From Ectothiorhodospiraceae bacterium (lineage in GTDB: Bacteria > Pseudomonadota > Gammaproteobacteria > HK1): a DNA stretch of 64,000 bases. The position numbers and the translations under genes were made by a program. Shown in pieces: positions 24,306-32,265 of this stretch (its first letter is position 1; the number at the start of each line of letters is the position of its first letter). Location of the stretch: the NCBI GenBank assembly GCA_024234875.1, contig JACKNM010000007.1:186001-250000 (forward strand). The letters are read 5' to 3'. The notes below the pieces were generated by a model. The model saw only the letters and a list, made by a program, of their open reading frames with translations. It had not been told where the DNA came from and searched no databases.

Positions 24306-25057
24306 GCGTCAGCGCCCCGCCTCGCGCGCCGCCTGCCCGGGTGCCACTCCAACCCGGGCTGGAGCCGGTGCACGCCCTCGACCGCGACACCGCGACGGCG
24401 ATGCATCGCCTCTACCACCGCTACTACGCCGGCGCCGACCGCGCGCGCTTCGAGGCCGACCTGGCGGCCAAGCACTGGGCGCTGGTGCTGCGCGAGCCAT
24501 CTGGCGCAGTCCGCGGATTCTCCACCTTCCACGTCGGTGAGGAGCGCGTCGACGACACTCCGGTGCGCGTCGTCTTCTCCGGTGACACCGTGGTCGACCA
24601 CCGCTGGTGGGGGCAGCAGGCGCTCGCCTTCGCCTGGCTGCGTGCCACCGGGCAGCTCTGGGCCGAGGCCCCCGAGCGCCCACTGTTGTGGTTGCTGATC
24701 GTCAAGGGGCACCGCACCTACCGGTACCTCGGGACCTTCGCCCGCACCCATGTTCCGCACTGGACGCAGCCGCCCGATCCATGGCTGCGTCACGCGCTCG
24801 ACGTGCTGGCGGCGCGACGCTTCGGCGACGCCTACGACCGCGAGCGCGGGGTGGTCGCGTTCGGTCGCTCTCACGGCCATCTCCGCCCAGGCTGGGCGTG
24901 GCCCGACGCGCGCGAGCGCGCGCGCCCCGACGTCGCCTTCTTCCTGCGCCGCAACCCGGGATTCACGCGCGGCGAGGAGCTCGCCTGCGTGACGCGACTC
25001 GCGCCCGACAACCTGCGGCCATTGGCGCGACGCGTGTTCGAGCAAGGGATGCCGTGA
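24302..25057 (+). CDS. Probable GNAT-fold acyltransferase
   Basis: 251 residues, no signal. Visible pattern: ARFEADLAAKHWALVL, GAVRGFSTFHV, VFSGDTVVDHRWWGQQALAFAWL, then WLLIVKGHRTYRYLGTFA. The strand-turn-helix layout with a G-x-(S/F)-T and a mid-protein SGDT-W-G-Q segment looks like a divergent GNAT N-acyltransferase domain. I know no characterised member with this signature. It is coupled to the AurF-like gene and, by GTGA, to the GH3-like gene. Acylation of the nitrogen handled by the diiron enzyme is an obvious but unproven role. Confidence 0.7.
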   Translation: MSVSAPPRAPPARVPLQPGLEPVHALDRDTATAMHRLYHRYYAGADRARFEADLAAKHWALVLREPSGAVRGFSTFHVGEERVDDTPVRVVFSGDTVVDHRWWGQQALAFAWLRATGQLWAEAPERPLLWLLIVKGHRTYRYLGTFARTHVPHWTQPPDPWLRHALDVLAARRFGDAYDRERGVVAFGRSHGHLRPGWAWPDARERARPDVAFFLRRNPGFTRGEELACVTRLAPDNLRPLARRVFEQGMP

Positions 25058-26631
25058 ACCCGTCCGAGGCGTGGGCGACCATCGCCGCGGCCACCGCGGC
25101 CAGCCACCGCGCGCTGCGCGCCGCGCTCGACGATCCGGCACGGGCGCAGCGCCGGCTGCTGCGCGCGATCCTCGCCATGCACGCGACCAGCGCGTTCGGC
25201 CGCCGCCACCACTTCGACGCCATTCGCGACGTGCGCGAGTACCGCGCCCGTGTGCCGGTCGCCGCCGCCGACGGGTTCGCCGCCGCCACCGCGGCCAGCG
25301 CCCACGACCGGGAGCATCGCCTGGTCGCTCGCGAGGTCGTCGCCTACGAGCGCACCAGCGGCACGACCGCACCGTCGCGACTCGTCGCCTACACCACGGC
25401 GGCGCTCGACGGCTTTCGCCGCGCCGCGTGGCCGTGGCTCCACGACCTCGCGTGCGGCCTGCCGGAGCTCACCCGCGGACCCGCCTATCTCGCCATCAGC
25501 CCGGCCACCCGTGGGCCGCAACGTACACCCGGCGGGATCCCGGTCGGGCTTCCCTCCGATGCCGCCTACCTCGGGCCTCGGGTCGGGTCGGCACTCGCCG
25601 CCTGCTCGGCGGTGCCGGCGGGGATCGGGGCGCTGCGCGATGCGGATGCGTGGCGTCGGGCGACCCTGCGCCACCTGGTCGCCGCCGAGGAGCTGCGGCT
25701 GCTCTCGGTCTGGAGCCCGACCTTCGCCCTCATGCTCGTCGACGGGCTACGCGACGACGGCCCGCGTCTGGTCGACGACATCGCCGCCGGCCGGCCGGTT
25801 CCCGGTGCGGCAACCGCGCCCGCCCCACGGCCGGCGCTCGCGCGTCGGCTCGCCCGCGCCATCGCGAGCGACCCGCCCGACACCCGCGTGCTGTGGCCGC
25901 GTCTCGCCCTGGTCAGCTGCTGGACCCATGCCCAGGCCGCACGCTACGTCCCGGCCCTGGCGCGGGCCTTCCCACAGGCGCAGATCCAGGGCAAGGGGCT
26001 GCTCGCGACCGAGGCTGCGGTGTCCGTCCCCCTGCTCGGCGAGCCCTATCCGGTGCTCGCGGTGCGCAGCGCCTTCGTCGAGTTGCTGGCCGACGACGGC
26101 AGCGCCTGGCTCGCCGACGAGGCCGAGATCGGCGCGACCTACCGCGTGGTGGTGACCACCGCCGGCGGGCTCTATCGACTCGACCTCGGCGACCGGGTGC
26201 GGGTGCGCGGGCGGATCGGCCGTACCCCGACGCTGGAGCTCCTCGGTCGCGACGGGATCGCCTGCGACCTCTGTGGCGAGAAGCTGACCGAGTGCCAGGT
26301 CCAGGCCGCGCTGCCCCCCGGGGTCGGCACCGCGGTGCTGGTCCCGCGCCCGGGCCCGGTCCCCGGCTACCGATTGGTGCTCGACCTTGCGACGCACGAC
26401 GAGGCGGGCGCGGCGGCGTTGGCCGCCCTGGTCGACCAGCGACTGCGCGCGAACCCGCACTACGACCACGCGCGGCGGGTGGGCCAGCTCGCGGCGCTCG
26501 AGGCGGCCCCCCGGGCGGAGCCGCTCGCCCATCTCGTCCGTCACGCCGTCGCGCGCGGCACCCGCCTCGGCGACGTCAAGCCACCACTGCTGTACTGTGG
26601 CGCGGACTGGGAGGAGGTGTTCCCGCCATGA
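25054..26631 (+). CDS. GH3-family acyl-acid amido synthetase-like protein
   Basis: 525 residues of the GH3/auxin-responsive-promoter superfamily, whose plant members adenylate a carboxylate and join it to an amino acid. The ATP loop is YERTSGTTAPS (about 104-114), followed by QGKGLLATEAAVSVPL (mid-protein), YRLDLGDRVRVRG and GEKLTECQV in the C-terminal part. Bacterial GH3 proteins are mostly unassigned. The GTG start overlaps the previous stop, and the stop overlaps the first radical SAM gene. In this operon it is the natural enzyme for making an amide or thioester bond. Confidence 0.88.
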   Translation: MNPSEAWATIAAATAASHRALRAALDDPARAQRRLLRAILAMHATSAFGRRHHFDAIRDVREYRARVPVAAADGFAAATAASAHDREHRLVAREVVAYERTSGTTAPSRLVAYTTAALDGFRRAAWPWLHDLACGLPELTRGPAYLAISPATRGPQRTPGGIPVGLPSDAAYLGPRVGSALAACSAVPAGIGALRDADAWRRATLRHLVAAEELRLLSVWSPTFALMLVDGLRDDGPRLVDDIAAGRPVPGAATAPAPRPALARRLARAIASDPPDTRVLWPRLALVSCWTHAQAARYVPALARAFPQAQIQGKGLLATEAAVSVPLLGEPYPVLAVRSAFVELLADDGSAWLADEAEIGATYRVVVTTAGGLYRLDLGDRVRVRGRIGRTPTLELLGRDGIACDLCGEKLTECQVQAALPPGVGTAVLVPRPGPVPGYRLVLDLATHDEAGAAALAALVDQRLRANPHYDHARRVGQLAALEAAPRAEPLAHLVRHAVARGTRLGDVKPPLLYCGADWEEVFPP

Positions 26632-28025
26632 CGTCGGTCGACCTCGCGCCACCCGTCGCCGCTCGCCCCGCGACCGACGCACCGTTGCGGCTCGCGCTCA
26701 TCTCGCCGAAGGGCCCGCTCTACCGCCACCGCGGCGGGATCTTCAAGCGCTCGCTGCGCTATGCGCCGCTGACCCTGACCACCCTCGCGGCCCTGATCCC
26801 ACCAGACGTGCCAGTCCGCCTCACCCTCCACGACGAGGGCATCGAGGACATCCCCGCGGACCTCGATGCGGACCTGGTGGCGATGACCGTGATCACCGGC
26901 ACCGCACCTCGGGCCTACGCGCTCGCCCGCGAGCAGCGCGCCCGCGGCGCGACGGTCGTGCTCGGCGGACCGCACGTCACCCTGTTGCCCGACGAGGCCG
27001 CGCGCCACGCCGACGCCATCGTGACCGGCTACGCGGAGGAGACCTGGCCCGAGCTCCTGCGCGACTTCCGCGCCGGCCGGCTGCGGCGGCGCTACGACCA
27101 GTCGCCGGAGTTGCGCCTCGACGCGCCGGTCTTTCCGCGCCGCGACCTCGTCGACCGCCGTCACTACCTCACCACCGACGTGTTCGAGGCGACGCGCACC
27201 TGCGCCCACGACTGCGAGTTCTGCGTCGCGCCGGCGGCATGGGGTCGGCGCCAGCTCCAGAAGCCGGTCGAGCACGTGGTCGAGGACATTCGCCGCACCG
27301 GCGCGCGGCGCGCGATCTTCATCGACCTCAACCTGGTCTCCGACCGCGCCCATGCCGAGCGCCTGTTCGCCGCCCTCGTGCCGTTGCGGATCCGCTGGTT
27401 CGGGCTCGCCACCCTCCTCGCGACCCGCGACCCGGAGCTGCTGGACCTGATGGCGCGCAGCGGTTGCCGCGGGTTGCTGATCGGCTTCGAGAGCATCTCG
27501 CGCGCGAACCTCCGCCGCGCCCGCAAGGGCTTCCACGATCCCGACGAGTACGCCGATGCGGTGGCACGGCTCCACCGGCGGCGGATCAGCGTCATGGGTT
27601 GCTTCGTGTTCGGGCTCGACGACGACGGCCCCGAGGTCTTCGCCGAGACCGCGCGCTTCGTGATCGATGCCCGGATCGATCTGCCCCGCTTCGCGGTGGC
27701 GACGCCGTTTCCGGGCACCCCGTTCCACGCCCGGCTGGAGCGCGAGGGGCGCATCCTCAGTCGAGATTGGGAGCGCTACGACGGCCAGCACGTGGTCTTC
27801 CAGCCGGCGCGCATGAGTGTCGAGGCGCTCGAGCGCGGTCACGAGTGGGCGTGGCGACGCGTCTACCGGCTCGACGCCATCGCCCGTCGCATCGCGGGCT
27901 CTCGGGTCCAGATCCCGCTATCCATCGCCTCGAATCTCGGCTACCGCTTCTACGCCCGTCACCTGCGCGACTTCTACAATTGCGACTGGCACACCGGCCC
28001 GGCCCTCGCCCGGCGCCCCGGCTGA
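26628..28025 (+). CDS. B12-binding-type radical SAM enzyme (first of a pair)
   Basis: 465 residues: an N-terminal Rossmann-like B12-binding domain (about 20-150, VLGGPHVTLLPDEAARHADAIVTG) and a radical SAM core with C-A-H-D-C-E-F-C (Cys192, Cys196, Cys199) for the 4Fe-4S cluster. GFESISRANLRRARKGF and ATPFPGTPFHARLEREGRI are typical of the BchE/HpnJ/HpnP-like class, which does methylations, ring closures and oxidations on unactivated carbon. Like most of this class it lacks the D-x-H-x-x-G B12 motif. It ends at 28025, sharing one base with the next gene (TGATG). Confidence 0.92.
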   Translation: MTSVDLAPPVAARPATDAPLRLALISPKGPLYRHRGGIFKRSLRYAPLTLTTLAALIPPDVPVRLTLHDEGIEDIPADLDADLVAMTVITGTAPRAYALAREQRARGATVVLGGPHVTLLPDEAARHADAIVTGYAEETWPELLRDFRAGRLRRRYDQSPELRLDAPVFPRRDLVDRRHYLTTDVFEATRTCAHDCEFCVAPAAWGRRQLQKPVEHVVEDIRRTGARRAIFIDLNLVSDRAHAERLFAALVPLRIRWFGLATLLATRDPELLDLMARSGCRGLLIGFESISRANLRRARKGFHDPDEYADAVARLHRRRISVMGCFVFGLDDDGPEVFAETARFVIDARIDLPRFAVATPFPGTPFHARLEREGRILSRDWERYDGQHVVFQPARMSVEALERGHEWAWRRVYRLDAIARRIAGSRVQIPLSIASNLGYRFYARHLRDFYNCDWHTGPALARRPG

Positions 28026-29377
28026 TGCGCCTCACCCTCGTCCATCCCTGCATCGGTCGCCGCCGCGGCGAGCGCTACCTGCGCAGCTGGCAGATGGAGC
28101 CGCTGCAGCCGGCGCTGCTCGCAGGCCTCACCCCGTCCGACGTCGAGCTCCGCTTTCACGACGACCGGATGGAGACCATCCCCTACGACTTGCCGACCGA
28201 CCTGGTCGCGATCAGTGTCGAGACCTACACCGCGCGCCGCGCCTATCAGATCGCCTCGGAGTACCGCCGCCGCGGCGTCCCGGTGCTGATGGGCGGCTTC
28301 CACGCCAGCCTGGTCCCGGACGAGGTCGCACGCTACGCCGAGTGCGTGGTGGTCGGCGAGGCGGAGGCGCTGTGGCCGGCCATCGTCGACGACGCGCGCC
28401 ACCGCCGCCTGGCCGCGCGCTACGACGCCCCGGCGCGCCCGAGCCTCGCCGGTCTGCGCTACGACCGCCGCGTATTCCAGGGCAAGCGCTACCTTCCGCT
28501 CGGGCTGGTGGAGTCCGCCCGTGGCTGCCCGTTCCGATGCGAGTTCTGCGCGGTGCAGAGCTTCTTCGACGCGAGCCATCGCCCGCGACCGGTCGACGAG
28601 GTGGTGGCCGAGGTGGCGAGCCTGCGCGACGACAAACGACTCTTCTTCTTCGTCGACGACAATTTCGCCGGCTCGCCGAAGGCGGCGCGACCGCTGCTGG
28701 AAGCCCTCGCCCCGCTCGATGTCCGCTGGGTCACGCAGATGAGCATCCACGCCGCCCACGACGAGGAGTTCCTCGCGCTCCTCGCCGCCAGTGGCTGTCG
28801 CGGGGTGCTGATCGGCTTCGAGAGCGTACGCCCCGAGACGCTGCGCGGCATGGGCAAGCGCTTCAACACCATGCGCGGCGGGTACTCGCAGGCGCTGGCC
28901 AATCTTCGCCGCCACCGCATCCGTGTCTATGGCACCTTCGTGTTCGGCTATGACGGCGACGGTGAGGCCGAGCACGCGGCGGCGGTGGAGCTCGCGATCG
29001 AGGAGCGGTTCTACATCGCCGCGTTCAACCACCTCACGCCCTTCCCGGGCACCCCGCTCTACCAGCGGCTCGCCGAGGAGGGGCGGCTCCTGCACGCGGC
29101 GTGGTGGCTCGATCCGGACTACCGCTACAACCGGGTGCCGTTTCGGCCCCACGGCGCCACCCCCGAGGCAATCGAGCAGCGCTGCATCGACGCTCGCCGA
29201 CGCTTCTACTCGGTGCCCAGCATGTTGCGCCGGGGGCTCGATCGGACCAACCGTGCCGACGGTTTCATGGCCCGCAACTTCTGGCCCATCAACTGGCTCC
29301 ATCGTCGCGAGATCGGCGCGCGTCACCACTTCCCGCTCGGTGACGCGGCGGTCGAGACACCGCTGCTCCCGGTCTGA
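28025..29377 (+). CDS. B12-binding-type radical SAM enzyme (second of a pair)
   Basis: 450 residues with the same two-domain plan: VLMGGFHASLVPDEVARYAECVVVGEAE in the N-terminal domain and CPFRCEFC (Cys168, Cys172, Cys175) in the core. It is clearly homologous to the upstream gene in layout but too divergent for a recent duplicate. FAGSPKAARPLLEALAPL and NHLTPFPGTPLYQRLAEEGRL match the hopanoid- and chlorophyll-type subgroup. It is the last gene of the tightly coupled unit that starts at 21668, and is followed by a strong hairpin. Confidence 0.92.
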   Translation: MRLTLVHPCIGRRRGERYLRSWQMEPLQPALLAGLTPSDVELRFHDDRMETIPYDLPTDLVAISVETYTARRAYQIASEYRRRGVPVLMGGFHASLVPDEVARYAECVVVGEAEALWPAIVDDARHRRLAARYDAPARPSLAGLRYDRRVFQGKRYLPLGLVESARGCPFRCEFCAVQSFFDASHRPRPVDEVVAEVASLRDDKRLFFFVDDNFAGSPKAARPLLEALAPLDVRWVTQMSIHAAHDEEFLALLAASGCRGVLIGFESVRPETLRGMGKRFNTMRGGYSQALANLRRHRIRVYGTFVFGYDGDGEAEHAAAVELAIEERFYIAAFNHLTPFPGTPLYQRLAEEGRLLHAAWWLDPDYRYNRVPFRPHGATPEAIEQRCIDARRRFYSVPSMLRRGLDRTNRADGFMARNFWPINWLHRREIGARHHFPLGDAAVETPLLPV

Positions 29378-29418
29378 CGACCACCTCGGTGGCGTCGACA
29401 GCGTCGGGCATCGATGCC

Positions 29419-29451
29419 GGCTGCGAGGCGCGAGGGCCGCGCCCCGCAGCC
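29419..29451. terminator. Strong hairpin terminator downstream of the radical SAM operon
   Basis: A 14-bp stem with one mismatch and a 5-base loop: the left arm starts GGCTGCGAGGCGCG and the right arm ends CCCGCAGCC. It lies between the end of the radical SAM gene and the convergent small secreted protein gene, so it may serve both. No U-tract, as is common in very G+C-rich genomes. Confidence 0.65.
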
Positions 29452-29461
29452 GAGGCGGAAG

Positions 29462-29923
29462 CTACGGACAGTCGGCGACGAGGTCCATGCGGCACTGCTC
29501 GATGAACCGGGTCGAGAGCGGCGCGGCCGCCCCCGGCGTCACGGTGTGCACCGCACCCTCGCCGAACAGCGTGGTGGTGCCCGGCTCGAGCCGCAGCCGG
29601 CACACCCATTCCTCGGTCTCGCGCAGGGTGTTCTTGGTCCAGCTCGCCACCCACTGCGCCTCACCGCCGGCGACGTCGACGAAGCCGACGAAGGTGCCGT
29701 GGGTCGCCCACAGCCGCTGGTCGTTGCCGCGCTGGATCCCGTTCATGTCGACCTCCAACCCGACCGGCAGCGGCGCGGCCGATGCGATCTGGAAGGCGAG
29801 GCCGTCCAGGTCGACGTCGTTGCGCGGGAAGCCGACGGGGTCGACGCAGGCCCCCTGGGCGAGCTGGGCAGCGCCGAGCACGAGCAGTCCGGTCACCGTT
29901 ACGTCGAGCATCTTGCGTTCCAT
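29462..29923 (-). CDS. Small secreted protein of unknown function
   Basis: 153 residues from ATG 29923, with AGGAG seven bases upstream. A Sec signal (about 1-24, TVTGLLVLGAAQLAQGA) is followed by a compact domain with four Cys (ACVDP, WVCRL, EQCRM and a final DCP), which could form two disulfides. No family recognised. It lies between the coupled cluster and the GNAT-like gene but on the opposite strand, so it has its own promoter. Confidence 0.75.
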   Translation of the reverse strand: MERKMLDVTVTGLLVLGAAQLAQGACVDPVGFPRNDVDLDGLAFQIASAAPLPVGLEVDMNGIQRGNDQRLWATHGTFVGFVDVAGGEAQWVASWTKNTLRETEEWVCRLRLEPGTTTLFGEGAVHTVTPGAAAPLSTRFIEQCRMDLVADCP

Positions 29924-30067
29924 CTTGGCTCTCCTGCTCCATCGGCCGGCGCGGCGCGTTCCCGGTCTCGTCGCAGGCGGGAGCGAGCGTGGCGTGAACA
30001 CCCTCGCGGGCTCGCCGGCGCCGGCCGCTGCGGTTGCCAGCGCGCGCCCCCACCTGACGGTCACTCT

Positions 30068-31228
30068 ATGCCCCACACCGAGGCCCCGAAGTGCGCCAGT
30101 TCGCATTCCGGGGCGCGCGCCGTGAGCGACACCCGCTGGCGGATCGAGCGCGCCACCGCCGGCGACGAGGCGGCACTCGGACACCTCCTGGCGCAGGAGG
30201 CGCTGCCCGGCTGGGTGCGCCTCGCCCACGCGCGTGAACCGAGCCTCGGTGCCGGGTTGGCGCGCGAGGGGGAGCGGCACGACGTCGTCGTCGCCCGCGC
30301 GACCGACGGCGGGCGGGTGCTCGCGATGTTCACCCGCTCGGTGCGGCGGGTGTGGCTTCGCGGCCAGCCGCACCGCATCGGCTATCTCGGGCAGTTCCGG
30401 GTCGACCCGGAGCTCGCCCGCGGCCCGGACCGGGTGCGGCTGCTTCGCGACGGGTTCCGCTTCGCCCGCGAGGTGCTGCGCCGTGGCGACGAGCTACCGC
30501 TCGACCTCACCGCGGTCACCGCCGACAACCGCGGGGCGTTGCGGCTGCTCACCGCCGGCGTTCGCGGCCTGCCCCGCTACGTCCGCTTCGCCGACCTGAC
30601 GACCCTGGCGATCGCGACGCGCGCGCCGGGCCGCCGCGCCACGGTCGCGTGCCCGTCGAGCGCTCGGGACTGGCCGGCGATCTGCGGTGTCCTCGCGCAG
30701 CACCGCGCCGGCCACCGACTGGCCCCGGTCTGGGACGCGACGGCGCTCGCCCGCGCCGGGCTCGCGGCGTCGGACTTCCTCGTCGTCGGGGGTGCCGCGG
30801 GGCAGCGCGCGGTGGCTGCGCTCTGGGATCAACGGGCCTACAAGCAGACCCTGGTGCGGGGTTATCGGGCCGACGTGCGGCTCGCGCGCCGGGCGTGGAA
30901 CGCGACCGCCGCGCGTGCGCTCGGCCTGCCGCCGTTGCCGCCGGTCGGCCAGGCGCTGGCTCAGGCCTGGCTCGCCCCGGTCGCCGCGCACGACGACGGC
31001 GCCGCCGAGGCCCTGATCGACGCCGCGCTCGCGACCGCCCGCGCGCGCGGCCTCGACCAGGTGCTGGTCGGCGGCTGGTCGGGCGACCCACTGCTCGTCC
31101 GCCTGCGCGCCACCCGACGGCACATCGCGGTGGCCAGCACCGCGTACCTGGTGGAGTGGGAACCCGGCGCCGCCGACCTCGTCCGCTGGGCGCCCGGGCC
31201 ACCGGCGGTCGAGGTGGCGACGCTCTGA
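30068..31228 (+). CDS. Large GNAT-like acyltransferase
   Basis: 386 residues from ATG 30068; GTG 30122 (VSDTRWRIERATAGDE) is an alternative start nearer the domain edge. The first half reads as a GNAT domain (RWRIERATAGDEAALGHLL, then IGYLGQFRVDPELARG, DLTAVTADNRGALRLL). The second half (ALIDAALATARARGLDQVLVGGWSGDPLLVRL) looks like a second GNAT-like fold, so this may be a tandem two-domain enzyme. It lies on the same strand as the radical SAM operon, about 690 bp downstream, and may belong to the same pathway. It ends in a hairpin. Confidence 0.75.
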   Translation: MPHTEAPKCASSHSGARAVSDTRWRIERATAGDEAALGHLLAQEALPGWVRLAHAREPSLGAGLAREGERHDVVVARATDGGRVLAMFTRSVRRVWLRGQPHRIGYLGQFRVDPELARGPDRVRLLRDGFRFAREVLRRGDELPLDLTAVTADNRGALRLLTAGVRGLPRYVRFADLTTLAIATRAPGRRATVACPSSARDWPAICGVLAQHRAGHRLAPVWDATALARAGLAASDFLVVGGAAGQRAVAALWDQRAYKQTLVRGYRADVRLARRAWNATAARALGLPPLPPVGQALAQAWLAPVAAHDDGAAEALIDAALATARARGLDQVLVGGWSGDPLLVRLRATRRHIAVASTAYLVEWEPGAADLVRWAPGPPAVEVATL

Positions 31229-31248
31229 GCCCGGATGGGCCCGGGCTC
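31227..31248. terminator. Hairpin between the GNAT-like and DUF1847 genes
   Basis: GAGCCCGG / CCGGGCTC forms a perfect 8-bp stem with a 6-base loop. It covers the stop codon of the GNAT-like gene and reaches to 3 bases from the end of the convergent DUF1847 gene, so it can end both transcripts. Confidence 0.6.
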
Positions 31249-31250
31249 GG

Positions 31251-32027
31251 TTACCGGGTCGTCGGCGCCTCGACCTCGACTGCCGCTGCCGGCGCCGCGG
31301 CACGGTGGCGGCGCGGACGCTTCGGCGGCTTGGCCGGGCGGTCGGGGCCGTAGACGCGGGAGTAGTAGCTGTCGGCCAGCGCGAGTGCGCCGACCGGATT
31401 GTGCGCGAGGACCCGGTCCTTGGTGACGAGCGTGGTCACCAACGCCTTGCTGTGGCGATAGAAGAGGCTGTCGTGCCCGACGCACAGCCCCATCACCACG
31501 TTGAACTCGCAGCCGGCGCGGTTGAGCACCTCGGCCTGCGAGATCGGGTTGCACATCGACTCGTGCCCGCCGGGGCGGATCTTCTCGTCATCGCGCAGCC
31601 CGATCGATTCCTTCGCCACGCCACCGGTCTTGCAGGCGGTGGACACCGCCTCCAGCCCGTGGCTCTCGAGGATGTCCATCAGCGTGCGCGCATGGTCGAC
31701 GAAGCTGATGCACGAGGCGATGCCGATGCGCCGATACCCCATGCGCTTGGCGAAGGCGCAGATCTCCTCGACCCGCGTCCAACGGCAGTAGCCCTCGCTC
31801 TCGACGCGGGCGGATTCCTGAGCGACACGCAACGTGTCCGGGGCGTCGTAGAGCGGCCGCGCCTCGGCCAGCCCCTCCGGGTCGACGTGGGTCGGGCACC
31901 ACGCCGGCCCGCGCTCCTCGTCCTGACCCTGGCGGCAGGCACGAATCGTCGGCGGGCAGTAGCCGCAGGCCGCGTCCTCGTATCCGGTGTCCGCGGTCTC
32001 GGTGCGGTCGTCTCGCTGCTCGCCCAT
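31251..32027 (-). CDS. DUF1847 cysteine-rich metal-binding protein
   Basis: 258 residues from ATG 32027 (GGAGGGAG upstream). Many conserved Cys: CGYC, ACRQG, AWCP near the N-terminus, then YCRW, EICAF, ASCISF, ACKTGG, SMCNP, AGCEF, GLCVGHDSLF. DUF1847 proteins are found mainly in anaerobes and are thought to bind metal or Fe-S; no reaction is known. The last 40 residues are a basic Pro/Ala-rich tail. A perfect FNR-type box sits 71-84 bp upstream of the start, so oxygen-limited expression is likely. Confidence 0.9.
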   Translation of the reverse strand: MGEQRDDRTETADTGYEDAACGYCPPTIRACRQGQDEERGPAWCPTHVDPEGLAEARPLYDAPDTLRVAQESARVESEGYCRWTRVEEICAFAKRMGYRRIGIASCISFVDHARTLMDILESHGLEAVSTACKTGGVAKESIGLRDDEKIRPGGHESMCNPISQAEVLNRAGCEFNVVMGLCVGHDSLFYRHSKALVTTLVTKDRVLAHNPVGALALADSYYSRVYGPDRPAKPPKRPRRHRAAAPAAAVEVEAPTTR

Positions 32028-32097
32028 CGCTGCTCCCTCCTCGCTCGCGGGTGGCGCGTTCGCAGCGGTGAGTGTCGGGGCAGCACGCGACGCGAAA

Positions 32098-32111
32098 TTG
32101 ATCCCGATCAA
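32098..32111. promoter_or_regulatory. Perfect FNR/Anr-type box upstream of the DUF1847 gene
   Basis: TTGATCCCGATCAA matches TTGAT-N4-ATCAA exactly. Centre about 77 bp upstream of the DUF1847 start, which would place a class II transcription start about 36 bp before the ATG. Regulators able to bind include FNR, Anr and Dnr-type proteins. Confidence 0.75.
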
Positions 32112-32194
32112 TCGAAGTGGATCTGGGCGGGCTCGGCGCGCCGCCTGTCGACGCTCCGGGCCCGGCGAGCGTGGCGCGAGCGTCGCCCCGCGAG

Positions 32195-32265
32195 CTTTCA
32201 TCGAACTACACGTAACGACCTGATTTCAGTGGCTGCGGCTTTGCTAGCTCGCTGAGCCTGCCTGC
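32195..32265 (+). repeat. 71-bp direct repeat, copy 1
   Basis: This segment (beginning CTTTCATCGAACTACACG and ending GAGCCTGCCTGC) recurs exactly at 32344-32414, 149 bp to the right. It is visibly richer in A+T than its surroundings and has no ORF of note. Confidence 0.95.

Noticed and set aside
26541..27842. 433-codon minus-strand frame over the first radical SAM gene
   Set aside because: Antisense shadow; no family features, and the radical SAM frame is certain.
21668..29377. Hopanoid, carotenoid or ladderane cluster
   Set aside because: No squalene-hopene cyclase, phytoene synthase, or ladderane-type ketosynthase genes are present; the radical SAM and desaturase similarity alone is not enough.
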